The notes below the pieces were generated by a model. It saw nothing but the letters and a program-made list of their open reading frames with translations, searched no databases and was not told the origin of the DNA. The position numbers were made by a program, and so were the translations under genes. Positions 8,544 through 17,850 of a DNA stretch of 64,000 nt are shown one piece after another. The stretch spans positions 1 to 64,000 of the forward strand of contig JAKAAI010000001.1 of assembly GCA_021797055.1 (NCBI GenBank), in the 5' to 3' direction. The DNA comes from Thermoplasmata archaeon (GTDB lineage: Archaea; Thermoplasmatota; Thermoplasmata; Thermoplasmatales; Thermoplasmataceae). Numbering within the stretch: position 1 is the stretch's first letter; each line of letters opens with the position of its first letter.

Positions 8544-10460
8544 ATGGCGGAAAACGGCGAGTTTGAAATCGTAGCCAGAGATGGCCTCTCCAGAATAGGT
8601 AAGTTCACCACGCCGCATGGAATTATAGAAACACCAACAGTGATGCCCGTCATTAACCCGAATCTCATAGTAATAAAACCAGACCATATGAAAAGACTCG
8701 GAGTCAACAGTGTTATAACAAACAGCTACATAATCAGGCGGAATTCATCATTAAAGGAGAAGGCAGAGAGATTTGGTGTTCATGCCCTAATAGGCTTTGA
8801 CGGCCCTGTTATGACAGATTCAGGTACCTTCCAGAGTTATGTATATGGTGACATTGAATACGGAAACCAGGATATGGTTGATTTTCAGAGGAAAATCAGA
8901 AGCGATATCATCACTCTTCTTGACATCTTTTCAACGCCGCAGGATAGTTTCAATAAAGCTCTAGAGGGTGTGAGGGAAACTTACAGAAGATCCCTTGAGG
9001 TTACAGATGATGGCAATATCTATGCAGGTACAATACAGGGATCAGTTTATCCGGAACTCAGGAAGAAATCTGCCAGGCTCATGAGCAAGAGCGTTGTCAG
9101 ATATCTGCCTATTGGTGGAGTTGTTCCCCTGCTGGAATCCTATTCGTACAGGAAGCTTGCTGAGATCATATACAGCTCTAAAACAAATTCAGATTTTTCA
9201 AAGCCTGTGCACCTGTTTGGTGGCGGGCATCCTATGTTTCTGGCGCTTGCCGTGTATATGGGCGTTGACATGTTTGATTCCGCCTCCTATGTGAAATATG
9301 CGAGGGACGGAAGATTGCTTTTCCCTGACAGGACGGTTTCCATTGATGATTTAAACGAGATACCTCCGTGGAGCCCTCTCCATGATAAATATACTGTCAG
9401 AGAGGTCAAATCATTAGATCAGGATACAAGAATGATTGCACTTTCAGAACATAATCTCAGTTCAATCTTTAATGAAATTGCTGAGATCAGGCAGAGGATA
9501 TCGGATCAGTCCCTTAGGCGATATGTACAGCAGAAAGTCAGGGCTCACCCATCTCTCTATGAAGCTTTCCTTTTTATTTCAGGAAAGAAATTTACTGACA
9601 GGTATGAACCTCTTTCCAAAAAATCTCCGTACTATTTCACAGGAGTAGAGGATACAAAGACTGCAATATTCAGGAAGCTCAGAGCATTCTGCGTGGAAAC
9701 AATTCGCAACGAAGGAAGGGATGTCGTTCTCGTTGAAGGGAACGATTCACTTTTTAACAAGGGCGATAATGGAGACCTGAAAGATATGTATGAGAAATAT
9801 AGTGTGATGATTGTGAGGGACTGGAACGGTATACCTGTTCCAATAGAGATGTGGGAAACGTATCCTGTCCAGCAGAGTATTTCCATTCAAAAGAGTGGGA
9901 AATTATCATTAAAAGCTCTTGAGGCAAAAATCGGAAAAACTGTTCTGTTATCTGGGGAGCAGGATCTGCATGAAAAGATTGTCCCGTTGGCGAGCAGCAG
10001 GTTTTTTGATTTAGAAAAAATCAGGATGATATCCAGGTACCAGTTTCCAGGAGTAAACGCAGAATCTCTGTTTCCAGATTCAGTAACCATCAGGCGATCC
10101 AGAAAGACTGGAAGAATAAGGACAGTAAGCCTTAATGGCGATCTGATTGCAACAATGCGGGCGGGAGATGGACTTCTTACCTTCACAATGAGTGGTGCCT
10201 CAAGGTTTTACAAATCAGTGGAGGGATATCGCGTCTACGTAAACGAGGAGAGCGCTGCATTCAATGCAGACGGAAAGAATGTATTCTACAAATTTATCAC
10301 AGATTGCGATCAGAATATAACACCTGGAAATGAGACCCTTGTTGTTGATAATGAAAACAGGCTCCTTGCCATAGGTAAGGCAATGGCATCTGGCCGTGAA
10401 ATGAGGATGCTCAAACGCGGTGTAGCCGTAGATGTGCGAGCTGGCATCAATCACGAATGA
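8544..10460 (+). CDS. tgtA: Archaeosine tRNA-guanine transglycosylase
   Basis: Exchanges guanine in the tRNA D-loop (G15, and in some relatives also G13) for preQ0 during archaeosine synthesis. The 638-residue protein has the catalytic TIM barrel with the nucleophile Asp92 in MTDSGTFQSY, then the archaeal C-terminal domains ending in a PUA domain (about residues 560-638, GYRVYVNEESAAF). The stretch FDSASYVKYARDGR is classic. An odd point is the zinc site: where other enzymes have CxCxxC, this one reads PWSPLH (residues 275-280), so all three Cys are gone, while a later His (SEHNL) remains. It follows ABCE1 in one operon, and its end overlaps the convergent transporter gene by 10 bases. Confidence 0.95.
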   Translation: MAENGEFEIVARDGLSRIGKFTTPHGIIETPTVMPVINPNLIVIKPDHMKRLGVNSVITNSYIIRRNSSLKEKAERFGVHALIGFDGPVMTDSGTFQSYVYGDIEYGNQDMVDFQRKIRSDIITLLDIFSTPQDSFNKALEGVRETYRRSLEVTDDGNIYAGTIQGSVYPELRKKSARLMSKSVVRYLPIGGVVPLLESYSYRKLAEIIYSSKTNSDFSKPVHLFGGGHPMFLALAVYMGVDMFDSASYVKYARDGRLLFPDRTVSIDDLNEIPPWSPLHDKYTVREVKSLDQDTRMIALSEHNLSSIFNEIAEIRQRISDQSLRRYVQQKVRAHPSLYEAFLFISGKKFTDRYEPLSKKSPYYFTGVEDTKTAIFRKLRAFCVETIRNEGRDVVLVEGNDSLFNKGDNGDLKDMYEKYSVMIVRDWNGIPVPIEMWETYPVQQSISIQKSGKLSLKALEAKIGKTVLLSGEQDLHEKIVPLASSRFFDLEKIRMISRYQFPGVNAESLFPDSVTIRRSRKTGRIRTVSLNGDLIATMRAGDGLLTFTMSGASRFYKSVEGYRVYVNEESAAFNADGKNVFYKFITDCDQNITPGNETLVVDNENRLLAIGKAMASGREMRMLKRGVAVDVRAGINHE

Positions 10461-11347
10461 GGGGCCAGCTGCTTCTGCCTTTCGGATATATATTTCGATC
10501 CAGTAACTATGAAAATGGCTATGACCATAATAGTACCTCCTGTGACCGTATATACAGAAAGTTTCTCTCCGATGAAGAGAACAGATGAAATTGCAGCAAA
10601 TATTGGTTCACCAACGAAAATAATGCCTGCGAACGCTGGCTCCACATAAGCAAGTGCCCTTGTCATGATAAAGATAGCCAGTGTGCTTGCAAATATTGCT
10701 GTGAATATTATTGAGAACAATACAATCGCGTTTAATCTTATCATCTCATCAGGGATAAGAGGGATCAGTGCAAAAGAGAAAATCCCAACTATTAGCAGCT
10801 GATAAAAACTGAATACATATGTATCTATCTTATAGGAATGCTTCGATAGATATGCCAACTGAAAAGCGTAGGCAATCGCGCACAGGAATGTAAGCAGGTC
10901 CCCGAGCCATGCAAGCCTTCCACCGAAAGAACCAGCGGACATGATGACGAGACCGGAAAACGCAAGTATTGATGAGAATATAACAACCCTCCCCACCCTC
11001 ATCTTCAGGTATATTACAGAGACAAGCGGCAGTATGACAACGTATAATCCCGTAATAAGGCCAGAGGCAGCAGCGCTTGTATAGTCCAGACCGATAGTCT
11101 GCAATACGTAGCCTATCATAAGGTAAAATCCAGCCCAGAAACCGTAAATGATATTCTCCTTTTTGATCAGATCACTTTTTTTTCTAATTGCTATGGGAAT
11201 TAGTATTCCTGCCGCGACTATAAAACGAAATGCGAGGAAGGGCAGCGGACTTATGTATTCAAGCGAAACCTTGATCAGTGGGAATGTAACGCCCCAGAAA
11301 AATGTAGTAACAAGGAGAAGCATTGAATATAGAATCTTGTTGTTCAT
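10451..11347 (-). CDS. EamA/DMT family membrane transporter
   Basis: A 298-residue polytopic protein with ten hydrophobic segments in two repeated halves, as in drug/metabolite transporters of the EamA type. Start is set at the ATG at 11347 (MNNKILYSM), directly ahead of the first membrane segment, because the longer frame from 11437 runs back into the upstream gene with hydrophilic, Cys-rich sequence. It begins 10 bases after the flavoprotein gene on the same strand, so they share a transcript. The substrate is unknown; family members export amino acids, nucleotide precursors or metabolites. Confidence 0.82.
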   Translation of the reverse strand: MNNKILYSMLLLVTTFFWGVTFPLIKVSLEYISPLPFLAFRFIVAAGILIPIAIRKKSDLIKKENIIYGFWAGFYLMIGYVLQTIGLDYTSAAASGLITGLYVVILPLVSVIYLKMRVGRVVIFSSILAFSGLVIMSAGSFGGRLAWLGDLLTFLCAIAYAFQLAYLSKHSYKIDTYVFSFYQLLIVGIFSFALIPLIPDEMIRLNAIVLFSIIFTAIFASTLAIFIMTRALAYVEPAFAGIIFVGEPIFAAISSVLFIGEKLSVYTVTGGTIMVIAIFIVTGSKYISERQKQLAPHS

Positions 11348-11357
11348 GAACCCTGAT

Positions 11358-12494
11358 TCATCGCATGAAGAGAAGCTTGGCAGGTATCGATGGCTTCCGC
11401 AAAAACAGTGAGAACACAACCCTCGATGGAAAGTCAATGTCGCCTGTTCTGTTAATCAGATCAATGCTTGATTCCGAAGACAGATCTTCATAGATAGAAT
11501 TGAACTTCCGGTCACTTATCCCACCAAAGAATCTGTGAACAATGCCATCGATCCATAATTCCATGCCAAGTTCTCTCTTCCAGTCCTTCTGATAATCAGA
11601 GAGTGCTTTTTCTGAAAAATCCTCTCTCTCAATTGCAGCAGATATCGCATTTGATGCATGCTTCGCGGAAACCATTCCTGTAAATATTCCACCCCCACTG
11701 AGCGGTTTCACTATACCTGCTGCATCTCCAACCAGTAGGGATCTTTTTGAATACGTCTTCTTCAGATACCTGACCGGAATGCTCCCGCCATTTATGCCGA
11801 CTATCCTGTTATCACCGTAACGGCTGTTTATCTTCAGGAAGTGTTTGTAGGCAGGAGACCTGTAACTACCGACACCGATCCTTGTCAAATGGCCACTTGG
11901 GGTAGCCCATCCAAAAAAGCCCTTCGACGACTCTGAACCGATGAAAACATTAACACTGTCTTGATCCTCCATCTCATACGCTGAATCAACCTGGTAGCAT
12001 GATATTATCCTTCCCGGTCTCGATTGGAAAAGGTCCTTTCTCACTATACTGTTAATGCCATCTGCGCCCACGACTATCTTCGCACTTTCCTCAACCTTGT
12101 TACCCTCGTGCCTGTATGTAACTTTGGCGGATTCATCATTGACAGTTGCCGAAATTGCTTTGGAATTTATCGAAAGATCAGCCCCCGACCCGATTGCCAT
12201 CCCAGAAACATCCTTGTCAAACCTGTCGCGATCCATGACTATTGTCTTTTCGCCCTTTGCCACATGAATGCTCCTGCCATTTGGAAAATAAAGGTTTGCG
12301 CCACTCACCTCGTTGACTTTAGACCCGGATCTTGCCATCCTGAAGACTCTTTCTGAAACCAGACCGGTGCATTCAACAGGTCTCCCGACCTCTTTGTGCT
12401 CCTCTATTATCTTCACAGAATACCCCTTTTGCGATAGAAGGTGGCCGAGGTATGAACCAGAAGGACCGGCTCCAACGATTAGAACATCAATCAC
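11358..12494 (-). CDS. Geranylgeranyl reductase family flavoprotein
   Basis: An FAD-dependent oxidoreductase of the geranylgeranyl reductase family, which saturates isoprenoid chains of archaeal lipids or quinones. The N-terminal dinucleotide-binding motif DVLIVGAGPSGSYLGHLL is at residues 3-20, followed by Glu in KIIEEHKEVGRPVECTG, the GADGINSIVRK motif in the middle, and the second FAD motif LVGDAAGIVKPLSGGGIFTG. Length (378) is normal. The VECTGLVSE segment suits family members that have a Cys near the flavin. It could be a paralogue acting on menaquinone or another polyprenyl chain rather than the main lipid enzyme. It is co-directional with the DMT transporter 10 bases downstream. Confidence 0.85.
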   Translation of the reverse strand: MIDVLIVGAGPSGSYLGHLLSQKGYSVKIIEEHKEVGRPVECTGLVSERVFRMARSGSKVNEVSGANLYFPNGRSIHVAKGEKTIVMDRDRFDKDVSGMAIGSGADLSINSKAISATVNDESAKVTYRHEGNKVEESAKIVVGADGINSIVRKDLFQSRPGRIISCYQVDSAYEMEDQDSVNVFIGSESSKGFFGWATPSGHLTRIGVGSYRSPAYKHFLKINSRYGDNRIVGINGGSIPVRYLKKTYSKRSLLVGDAAGIVKPLSGGGIFTGMVSAKHASNAISAAIEREDFSEKALSDYQKDWKRELGMELWIDGIVHRFFGGISDRKFNSIYEDLSSESSIDLINRTGDIDFPSRVVFSLFLRKPSIPAKLLFMR

Positions 12495-12806
12495 ACATCA
12501 ACATTGAATCTCAGGATAAAACGTTATTCAAAACAGTGGCTATGAACATAATTCAGTGCCAGAATTTCTATTCAGTTGACGGACCCAACATAATCGGGAA
12601 ACAGACTCAGCTCGATTTCATTGTATATAAAAGACTGCTAATAGATGATAGAGACAATGTTCTCCAGCTGCCAGAATATTGATTCAAAAATTAATTAAGT
12701 GATATTTTAATTCCCTACTTGCTGGTTACCGTCATGCCATAAAATATCCGTTCAAGGATATGTTTATGAACAGACATGCCTTAACCTGCAGTAAGCCTGA
12801 TTGCGT
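12495..12806. other. Intergenic region between divergent genes
   Basis: About 310 bases separate the flavoprotein gene (minus) from the dehydrogenase gene (plus). A TATA-like TTGTATATAAAAG at about 12620-12632 could drive the minus-strand gene with a leader near 100 bases. A 46-codon plus-strand frame at 12541-12682 has no recognisable features and I treat it as chance. No tRNA-like or snoRNA-like fold was evident. Confidence 0.4.
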
Positions 12807-13685
12807 ATGCCTGTCTCAATCACGTTCAATGTTGATCCAGATCTCCTAAAGAGGTGTGCCGATATCATAGGTGAACCTGTAGTCATTGATAGAGATGGGA
12901 GAAATGACATAGAAATTGTGGCTACAAAGTATTCCATAAACCCGAATACCAAATTGATACAGGGCATTTATGGGAGCCTTGATGCGCTGAATCTCAAAGA
13001 CATACCGGCCAATGTGACAGTTTGCAGTAATCCTGGCGCTTTTACAGACTCGGCGGCAGAACAGGCGTTTGCACTTATACTTTCAACTGTTAAGAAGATA
13101 TCATACCATAACCAGAGAACACACAAGAGAATTTTCAAAAAAGAGCCAGCTGTTGCATTGAAGGGCAAAACGATAGGTATAATAGGTTACGGCATACTCG
13201 GATCAAAGATAGCCAAAATTGCAAAGGCATTCCAGATGAATGTGATCGGGTACGGCAGAAAACAGCCAGATGATCTTATTGTGGATCAGTATGCTGCCTC
13301 TGTCTCCAGATTGCTTGGAATGTCAGATATAGCTGTGATTTGTCTGCCACTGACACAGTCAACAAGGAATCTTATCAACGGGGATGCACTGAATATGTTC
13401 AACGGCAGCATCCTCGTTAACGTTGCGAGGGCTGAAATTGTAAACAAGGCCGATCTTTTCTGGTACCTTAAGAGATTTCCCGAAAAGTATTACCTTGCAG
13501 ACGTCTGGTGGAATGAACCAGCTATAACAGATGACCTGCCAGAGAACTGTGTCTTAACGCCACACGAGGGGAGCGAGGTACCTGCAGATTTTGCAGATGC
13601 AGTCCTGAGTGCCGCCAGAAACGTAAGGAATTTTCTAGATGGAAAGGTTGAGCATGCAGTGGATCCATCTGAATACTACCGGTGA
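12807..13685 (+). CDS. D-isomer-specific 2-hydroxyacid dehydrogenase
   Basis: An NAD(P)-dependent reductase of 2-oxoacids in the D-2-hydroxyacid dehydrogenase family. The central Rossmann motif is TIGIIGYGILGSKIA, about residue 114. Catalytic residues are visible as Arg in VNVARAEIV, Glu in WWNEPAITDD and His in LTPHEGSEV. At about 292 residues it is slightly shorter than phosphoglycerate dehydrogenases and has no C-terminal ACT domain, so serine synthesis is not implied. A related Thermoplasma protein has been called glycerate-dehydrogenase-like. The start is the ATG at 12807; a TTG two codons earlier is possible. It is convergent with the small gene at 13696. The physiological substrate (glyoxylate, hydroxypyruvate or another 2-oxoacid) is unresolved. 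Confidence 0.88.
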   Translation: MPVSITFNVDPDLLKRCADIIGEPVVIDRDGRNDIEIVATKYSINPNTKLIQGIYGSLDALNLKDIPANVTVCSNPGAFTDSAAEQAFALILSTVKKISYHNQRTHKRIFKKEPAVALKGKTIGIIGYGILGSKIAKIAKAFQMNVIGYGRKQPDDLIVDQYAASVSRLLGMSDIAVICLPLTQSTRNLINGDALNMFNGSILVNVARAEIVNKADLFWYLKRFPEKYYLADVWWNEPAITDDLPENCVLTPHEGSEVPADFADAVLSAARNVRNFLDGKVEHAVDPSEYYR

Positions 13686-13695
13686 TACCGGATAA

Positions 13696-14013
13696 TTATT
13701 TCTTTCTTCCAGCAGGCGAGATAAAATCAAATATCAAATGTCTTATAACATCCTTGCTGGGGTCAAACCTGTCCGTGTGTATCTCATACCTGTTCTCGAA
13801 CTCAACGAGGTGGATTCCGAGTCTGGAACCATCGATTGATGATCTCCAGTCAGCTGACTGCCCCCTTGGCGCACCAATGGAATTTAAGAAAAGTCCGCTT
13901 GACGATGGATCTCCTAGGTTTGTAATCAGATCCTTGCTGATTTCTATTTTACCGTAAAACACTGCAAGACCCACAAGGGTGTTCCATGAATCTATTATTT
14001 CAGTGGCCAACAT
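13696..14013 (-). CDS. Small conserved-looking protein in operon with PolB
   Basis: A 105-residue protein that begins directly after the DNA polymerase stop codon, one base apart, so the two are surely co-transcribed. The sequence is mixed alpha/beta in look (LVGLAVFYGKIEISKDLITN, then GIHLVEFENRYEIHTDRFDP) with a basic tail. I recognise no domain. The tight coupling suggests a real gene with a role near replication or repair, but this is inference. The opposite strand carries a 91-residue frame over the same bases, which I regard as the shadow, since the minus frame is contiguous with the operon. Confidence 0.6.
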   Translation of the reverse strand: MLATEIIDSWNTLVGLAVFYGKIEISKDLITNLGDPSSSGLFLNSIGAPRGQSADWRSSIDGSRLGIHLVEFENRYEIHTDRFDPSKDVIRHLIFDFISPAGRKK

Positions 14014-14014
14014 A

Positions 14015-16351
14015 TCAGAAATTATCCAGTGTTCTTAACTTTGGCGCTTCCTGTGTATCCTTTATGCTAGCCTCTCCCTTTGCCGTTGCATGCACCTGGA
14101 TCGATAATCCTTCAAGAACCCTGTTCAAAGTCTCCTCTACTCTTCTTGCATAATAGGCCCAGTCAGGTATATAATCAAATTTCTGCCCTTCTATATATGG
14201 TTCTACCTCCTGAGGGCTCTTCTTGCTGTTCGTGACGATCCATGAAACCTTCATACCAGTGACAAATGTTTCACCCATTTCCTTTATCTTCCTGGCTATC
14301 CTGACATTTGCAAGTGAATTGGAATTAGAGTACTCCCTTTCATCCCTAACCGATCTCGATATAACAAGTTTTGAAATCGGTATACTTTTGTCACCCGCAG
14401 AAATCTTTGAAACTATGTCCTTTGCGTATTCAATGGCCCCCCTCTCATCGCGGTTCATTATAAATTCAAACACTCTGGCCTGGGCCTCGCTCTGAAGGTC
14501 AAACGAATCAGTTCTCCTGACCTCATACCCGCGCACAAGCATCTTCCCGCTCTGAGATTCAGGATATACTATTCTTCCCACATATCGCTTCTTTGCACCA
14601 TGTGAAAAGAAAGGATCCAGGATCTTTTCGAACTCAAGGGCAATTCCCTCCTCTTCTGAAAGCACCCTGCTGAGATTCTCTCCGTATTCGATCGTTTCCT
14701 TGAGACTGGCCTTACCTGATTCAATGAAGACTGAGTCAGTATCTCCATAGATAACCTTGGTATCCCTTTTCTCAAGCTTTTCCATAAGATTTTGAATAGT
14801 GTTCCGCGCATAATGTGTTACCGATGACCCGATGTCAAGATTTGTGAATCTGTAGAATGAAGAGGCCAGAACACCATAGAATGTATTCATCAATATCTTA
14901 ATCGCCCCCTGGACACCATCGTAATAATCTGCGTCGGCAGGATCTGATGAGGATCGCATCATTGACTTAACACGATCCCTTTCCATCATTAAATTCTGCA
15001 GTATTTTCGGTATGAGACCCTCCTTCTGGTTTCTGTCAAGATACCTAACACCGTTTGGCGCTATGATGTTTCCTTCAGGAGAAAGCGTCGTGAAGCAAAT
15101 GTTGTACTTTATGATCATTGAGGGATACATACTCTTAAAGTCCAGTACAACGACGTTTGAGTAAAGACCCGCTCCTATAGATCTTACATATCCACCTTCA
15201 ATTGGATTCATCTTTTCTTTTACAGACGTCATCCTTACGCCAATTCCCTGCCTGTCGGCCGCCCTGATAAGTATGGAGTCAACATAGCTGCTTGTGCCTC
15301 CATTAGTGACATCGTCAAGTGGGAGCTTTGTCACCGTGGACATGAACATGTTTCTGTCAACTACCCTCAGTTTCTGGTAAATTCGCAGTGTGAGATCCGC
15401 ATCCTTGATGCAGTATTTTATGACATCAGCCGGCCTTGTTTCCCATTCCTCCTTGATCTTAAGCCGGTTTATGTTATCTTTCCCTTCATTCAGAAGCTCC
15501 CTCGATACTGCATTTAGTGTTTCAGATTTTGGATGCAGTATTTTCTTGACGTTCCACCATACATCGCTCACGATCCTGCCATGCATTCTCCAGTACCTTT
15601 CCTGGACCCTGTGCGGTGATGTAAAGTCTCTGGCAAAATTTGGGCTTATCCCGTGCCGTTTCATTCTTTCTATCAGGAGAGGTAAATCGTAACCATCAAC
15701 ATTATACCCAATCAAAATGTCAGGATCTTCCTTGTTCACAAAATCTATGAAATCATTCAACAACTGAGGTTCGGGGCCCGTAAAACTGCCAGTCCTGTGG
15801 TCTTCCCCTATTTGAAGTGCCCATCCAATTACTATTATCTCCCTGGTTTCAATTATATTCTCTATATCGAAACTGAAGACCTTGAGGGAAAGGTTATAAT
15901 CTTCGACAGTTTCGATCTTATCAATCCAAAGTACAATATCCGTGGTGAAATTTCTGCTTTCGACTGGATCCTCATGACCATCGATCTCAACGCATGCTCC
16001 GAGATCGAGATCATATATGAAACGATGGTGGAACGGTATATCCGCGGCAAGTACCTCAACGGGGGATGTTGCCCTAAGATCCGGAACTTTCCAGGGCGAC
16101 TTTATGAATACCCTCTTGACAGGTCTATCTTTTCCATTCACCCACAAAACCTTGTCTTCCATCCTGACAAATTCTTCATTTTGTTTAATTTCATTCAGAT
16201 AAGACAAAGGGGGATCTACAAGATCAAAATACGGACTGAATTTTGGATATAGTGCCGTGACAGATTTTCCTTCTTTTGTCCGTCCGAATAATTCAACTGC
16301 AACATCAGATCTCCTGTATGATGCTGCAACTATCCTGAATGATACATGCAT
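14015..16351 (-). CDS. Family B DNA polymerase with proofreading exonuclease
   Basis: Replicative or repair DNA polymerase of the archaeal PolB family. Exonuclease motifs are intact: FDIENI (Asp162, Glu164), YNVDGYDLP and YCIKDAD. Polymerase motifs follow: A, DFKSMYPSMI; B, KILMNTFYG; C, YGDTDSVFI; then KKRYVG. No intein interrupts motif A, B or C, a frequent insertion place in archaea. At 778 residues it is normal length. It is the first gene of a two-gene minus-strand unit with the small gene at 13696 and is divergent from the aminotransferase gene. The start ATG at 16351 gives the usual N-terminal domain. Confidence 0.96.
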   Translation of the reverse strand: MHVSFRIVAASYRRSDVAVELFGRTKEGKSVTALYPKFSPYFDLVDPPLSYLNEIKQNEEFVRMEDKVLWVNGKDRPVKRVFIKSPWKVPDLRATSPVEVLAADIPFHHRFIYDLDLGACVEIDGHEDPVESRNFTTDIVLWIDKIETVEDYNLSLKVFSFDIENIIETREIIVIGWALQIGEDHRTGSFTGPEPQLLNDFIDFVNKEDPDILIGYNVDGYDLPLLIERMKRHGISPNFARDFTSPHRVQERYWRMHGRIVSDVWWNVKKILHPKSETLNAVSRELLNEGKDNINRLKIKEEWETRPADVIKYCIKDADLTLRIYQKLRVVDRNMFMSTVTKLPLDDVTNGGTSSYVDSILIRAADRQGIGVRMTSVKEKMNPIEGGYVRSIGAGLYSNVVVLDFKSMYPSMIIKYNICFTTLSPEGNIIAPNGVRYLDRNQKEGLIPKILQNLMMERDRVKSMMRSSSDPADADYYDGVQGAIKILMNTFYGVLASSFYRFTNLDIGSSVTHYARNTIQNLMEKLEKRDTKVIYGDTDSVFIESGKASLKETIEYGENLSRVLSEEEGIALEFEKILDPFFSHGAKKRYVGRIVYPESQSGKMLVRGYEVRRTDSFDLQSEAQARVFEFIMNRDERGAIEYAKDIVSKISAGDKSIPISKLVISRSVRDEREYSNSNSLANVRIARKIKEMGETFVTGMKVSWIVTNSKKSPQEVEPYIEGQKFDYIPDWAYYARRVEETLNRVLEGLSIQVHATAKGEASIKDTQEAPKLRTLDNF

Positions 16352-16487
16352 CCTTCATGATATTGCAATCAGCTTATATGGTTATTTCCCGTCGCACCTG
16401 TAGGTTGATTACCATTGTCACAGTTCTTAATAGTAAATCTGGCGAAGTGGACCCTTTACCGTGTAAACCGCAAAATCGGATACAATG

Positions 16488-16496
16488 TTTATAAAT
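16488..16496 (+). promoter_or_regulatory. TATA box of aminotransferase gene
   Basis: TTTATAAAT is centred 25 bases before the ATG at 16517 and 16 bases before the ATG at 16508. The distance favours a leaderless transcript that begins translation at 16517 (MVYEAET), three codons inside the longest frame. Confidence 0.55.
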
Positions 16497-16507
16497 TCAG
16501 ATGATTT

Positions 16508-17764
16508 ATGCAAGGTATGGTATACGAGGCGGAAACTAAAGAAAAGTCTAAGAAAAGGAGATCAGCCTATTCGGACAGGATCAACTGGCTGGTTGAAAGC
16601 TATAACAGGATGGATGAAACAGGTGAACCTTTTGGAACAGGTGTTATCGCGGATATGGGGAAAGAACTTGCAGAAAAGGGTGAGGACATTATTTTCTGCG
16701 CTGAGAGTGTTCTCACGTCATCTGCTCCAGTTGAAATAGTCAGGAAAACAGCTGATCTCATTCCAGAATATGCCAAACAACAGGAGGCTCCATTCCTCGG
16801 TCTTCCAGAACTTAGAAAGGCAATATCGAGAAGATTTGATTCGCTATATAATATCCATTTTAACTGGGAGGATGAGATAATAGTAACAGCCGGAAGCATG
16901 CAGGCTGAGTACTTTACCATGGGTGCACTGCTTAACATCGGAGATGAGGTTATAATACCAAGGCCAGCCTATTTCTTCGATATACCAGCAAGGTTGTTTG
17001 GCGGGAAACCTGTCTTTGTAGATATGAAAAGAGAAAATAGTTTCAGGATAAACAAGCAGATTCTTGAGAATTCTTTTTCGAACAAGACCAGAATGCTGGT
17101 AATTTGTAATCCACATAACCCAACCGGGCATGTACTGGATCAAGAAGAATTAGACGACATCGTTGAATTCGTCGCAAAAAACGAGATCTACCTGCTTTAT
17201 GATCAGGTATATGACAGGATCGTTTATGGCGACAAGCCATTTATACCAATATCAAAATATAATGAAATTAGGAATCTGACCATAACCACGGGTTCATTTT
17301 CAAAAATTTACAACATGATCAACTACAGGCTTGGATACGCTCTGGGAAGTCGTGACCTGATCAAGGGGCTCGAGGTCCAAATGGCATTTTCAAGCATGGG
17401 CATTCCAAATTTTGTTCAGGCAGGAGCTGTCAGGGCGCTACAACCAGATTTCGAGGAGAATCATGTCAAAAAGGTAAACTCAGACCTCAAAAGATACGTT
17501 GATCACGCCGTCCAAAAATTTTCCGATTTAAAGGACTACGGCATGATAAAGCCAGAGGGTGCAAATCTTATTCTTCTTGATATTAGAAAATCTGGCCTGA
17601 CTTCCATGGATTTCTGCAAGGATCTGCTAAAGGTGGCAAAGGTTGCTACAGCTCCAGGTGTTGCCTATCACGCTGAGGGCTATATCAGGATATCGCTTGG
17701 TGGTAAAAGATCTATTGAAGCGATCGACCGGATTCACGATTATATTTCATCAAAATACAATTAG
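16508..17764 (+). CDS. Class I/II pyridoxal-phosphate aminotransferase
   Basis: A fold-type I aminotransferase that moves an amino group between an amino acid and a 2-oxoacid. Lys266 in TTGSFSKIYN should form the Schiff base with PLP; NPHNPTG, YDQVYD and the C-terminal Arg in EGYIRISLGG bind cofactor and the substrate carboxylate. The 418 residues include about 35 extra N-terminal residues rich in Lys and Arg. Translation may begin at 16517 rather than 16508 (TATA spacing). It could feed 2-oxoacids from aromatic or branched amino acids to the IorAB oxidoreductase encoded at 49673-52159, but it stands alone here, so that link is a proposal. Substrate preference is not readable. Confidence 0.87.
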   Translation: MQGMVYEAETKEKSKKRRSAYSDRINWLVESYNRMDETGEPFGTGVIADMGKELAEKGEDIIFCAESVLTSSAPVEIVRKTADLIPEYAKQQEAPFLGLPELRKAISRRFDSLYNIHFNWEDEIIVTAGSMQAEYFTMGALLNIGDEVIIPRPAYFFDIPARLFGGKPVFVDMKRENSFRINKQILENSFSNKTRMLVICNPHNPTGHVLDQEELDDIVEFVAKNEIYLLYDQVYDRIVYGDKPFIPISKYNEIRNLTITTGSFSKIYNMINYRLGYALGSRDLIKGLEVQMAFSSMGIPNFVQAGAVRALQPDFEENHVKKVNSDLKRYVDHAVQKFSDLKDYGMIKPEGANLILLDIRKSGLTSMDFCKDLLKVAKVATAPGVAYHAEGYIRISLGGKRSIEAIDRIHDYISSKYN

Positions 17765-17850
17765 ATATGTTTAAAAAGATAGTTATTATAGTTAAAAAAA
17801 GGCAATGATAAATATGGTTGTGCTATCAAAGTCATATGGAGGCAGAGTAA

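Noticed and set aside
12452..12682. 76-codon frame running into the intergenic gap
   Set aside because: Starts inside the flavoprotein gene on the other strand; no ribosome site and no recognisable sequence. A TATA-like run at 12620 on its own is weak evidence.
13682..13957. 91-codon plus-strand frame opposite the gene behind PolB
   Set aside because: The minus-strand frame is contiguous with the polymerase operon and has a more protein-like composition, so the plus frame is taken as its shadow.
17765..17850. Direct repeat ATAGTTA before CoxL copy 1 as operator
   Set aside because: Two 7-base copies 9 bases apart in very AT-rich DNA are too short to separate from chance.
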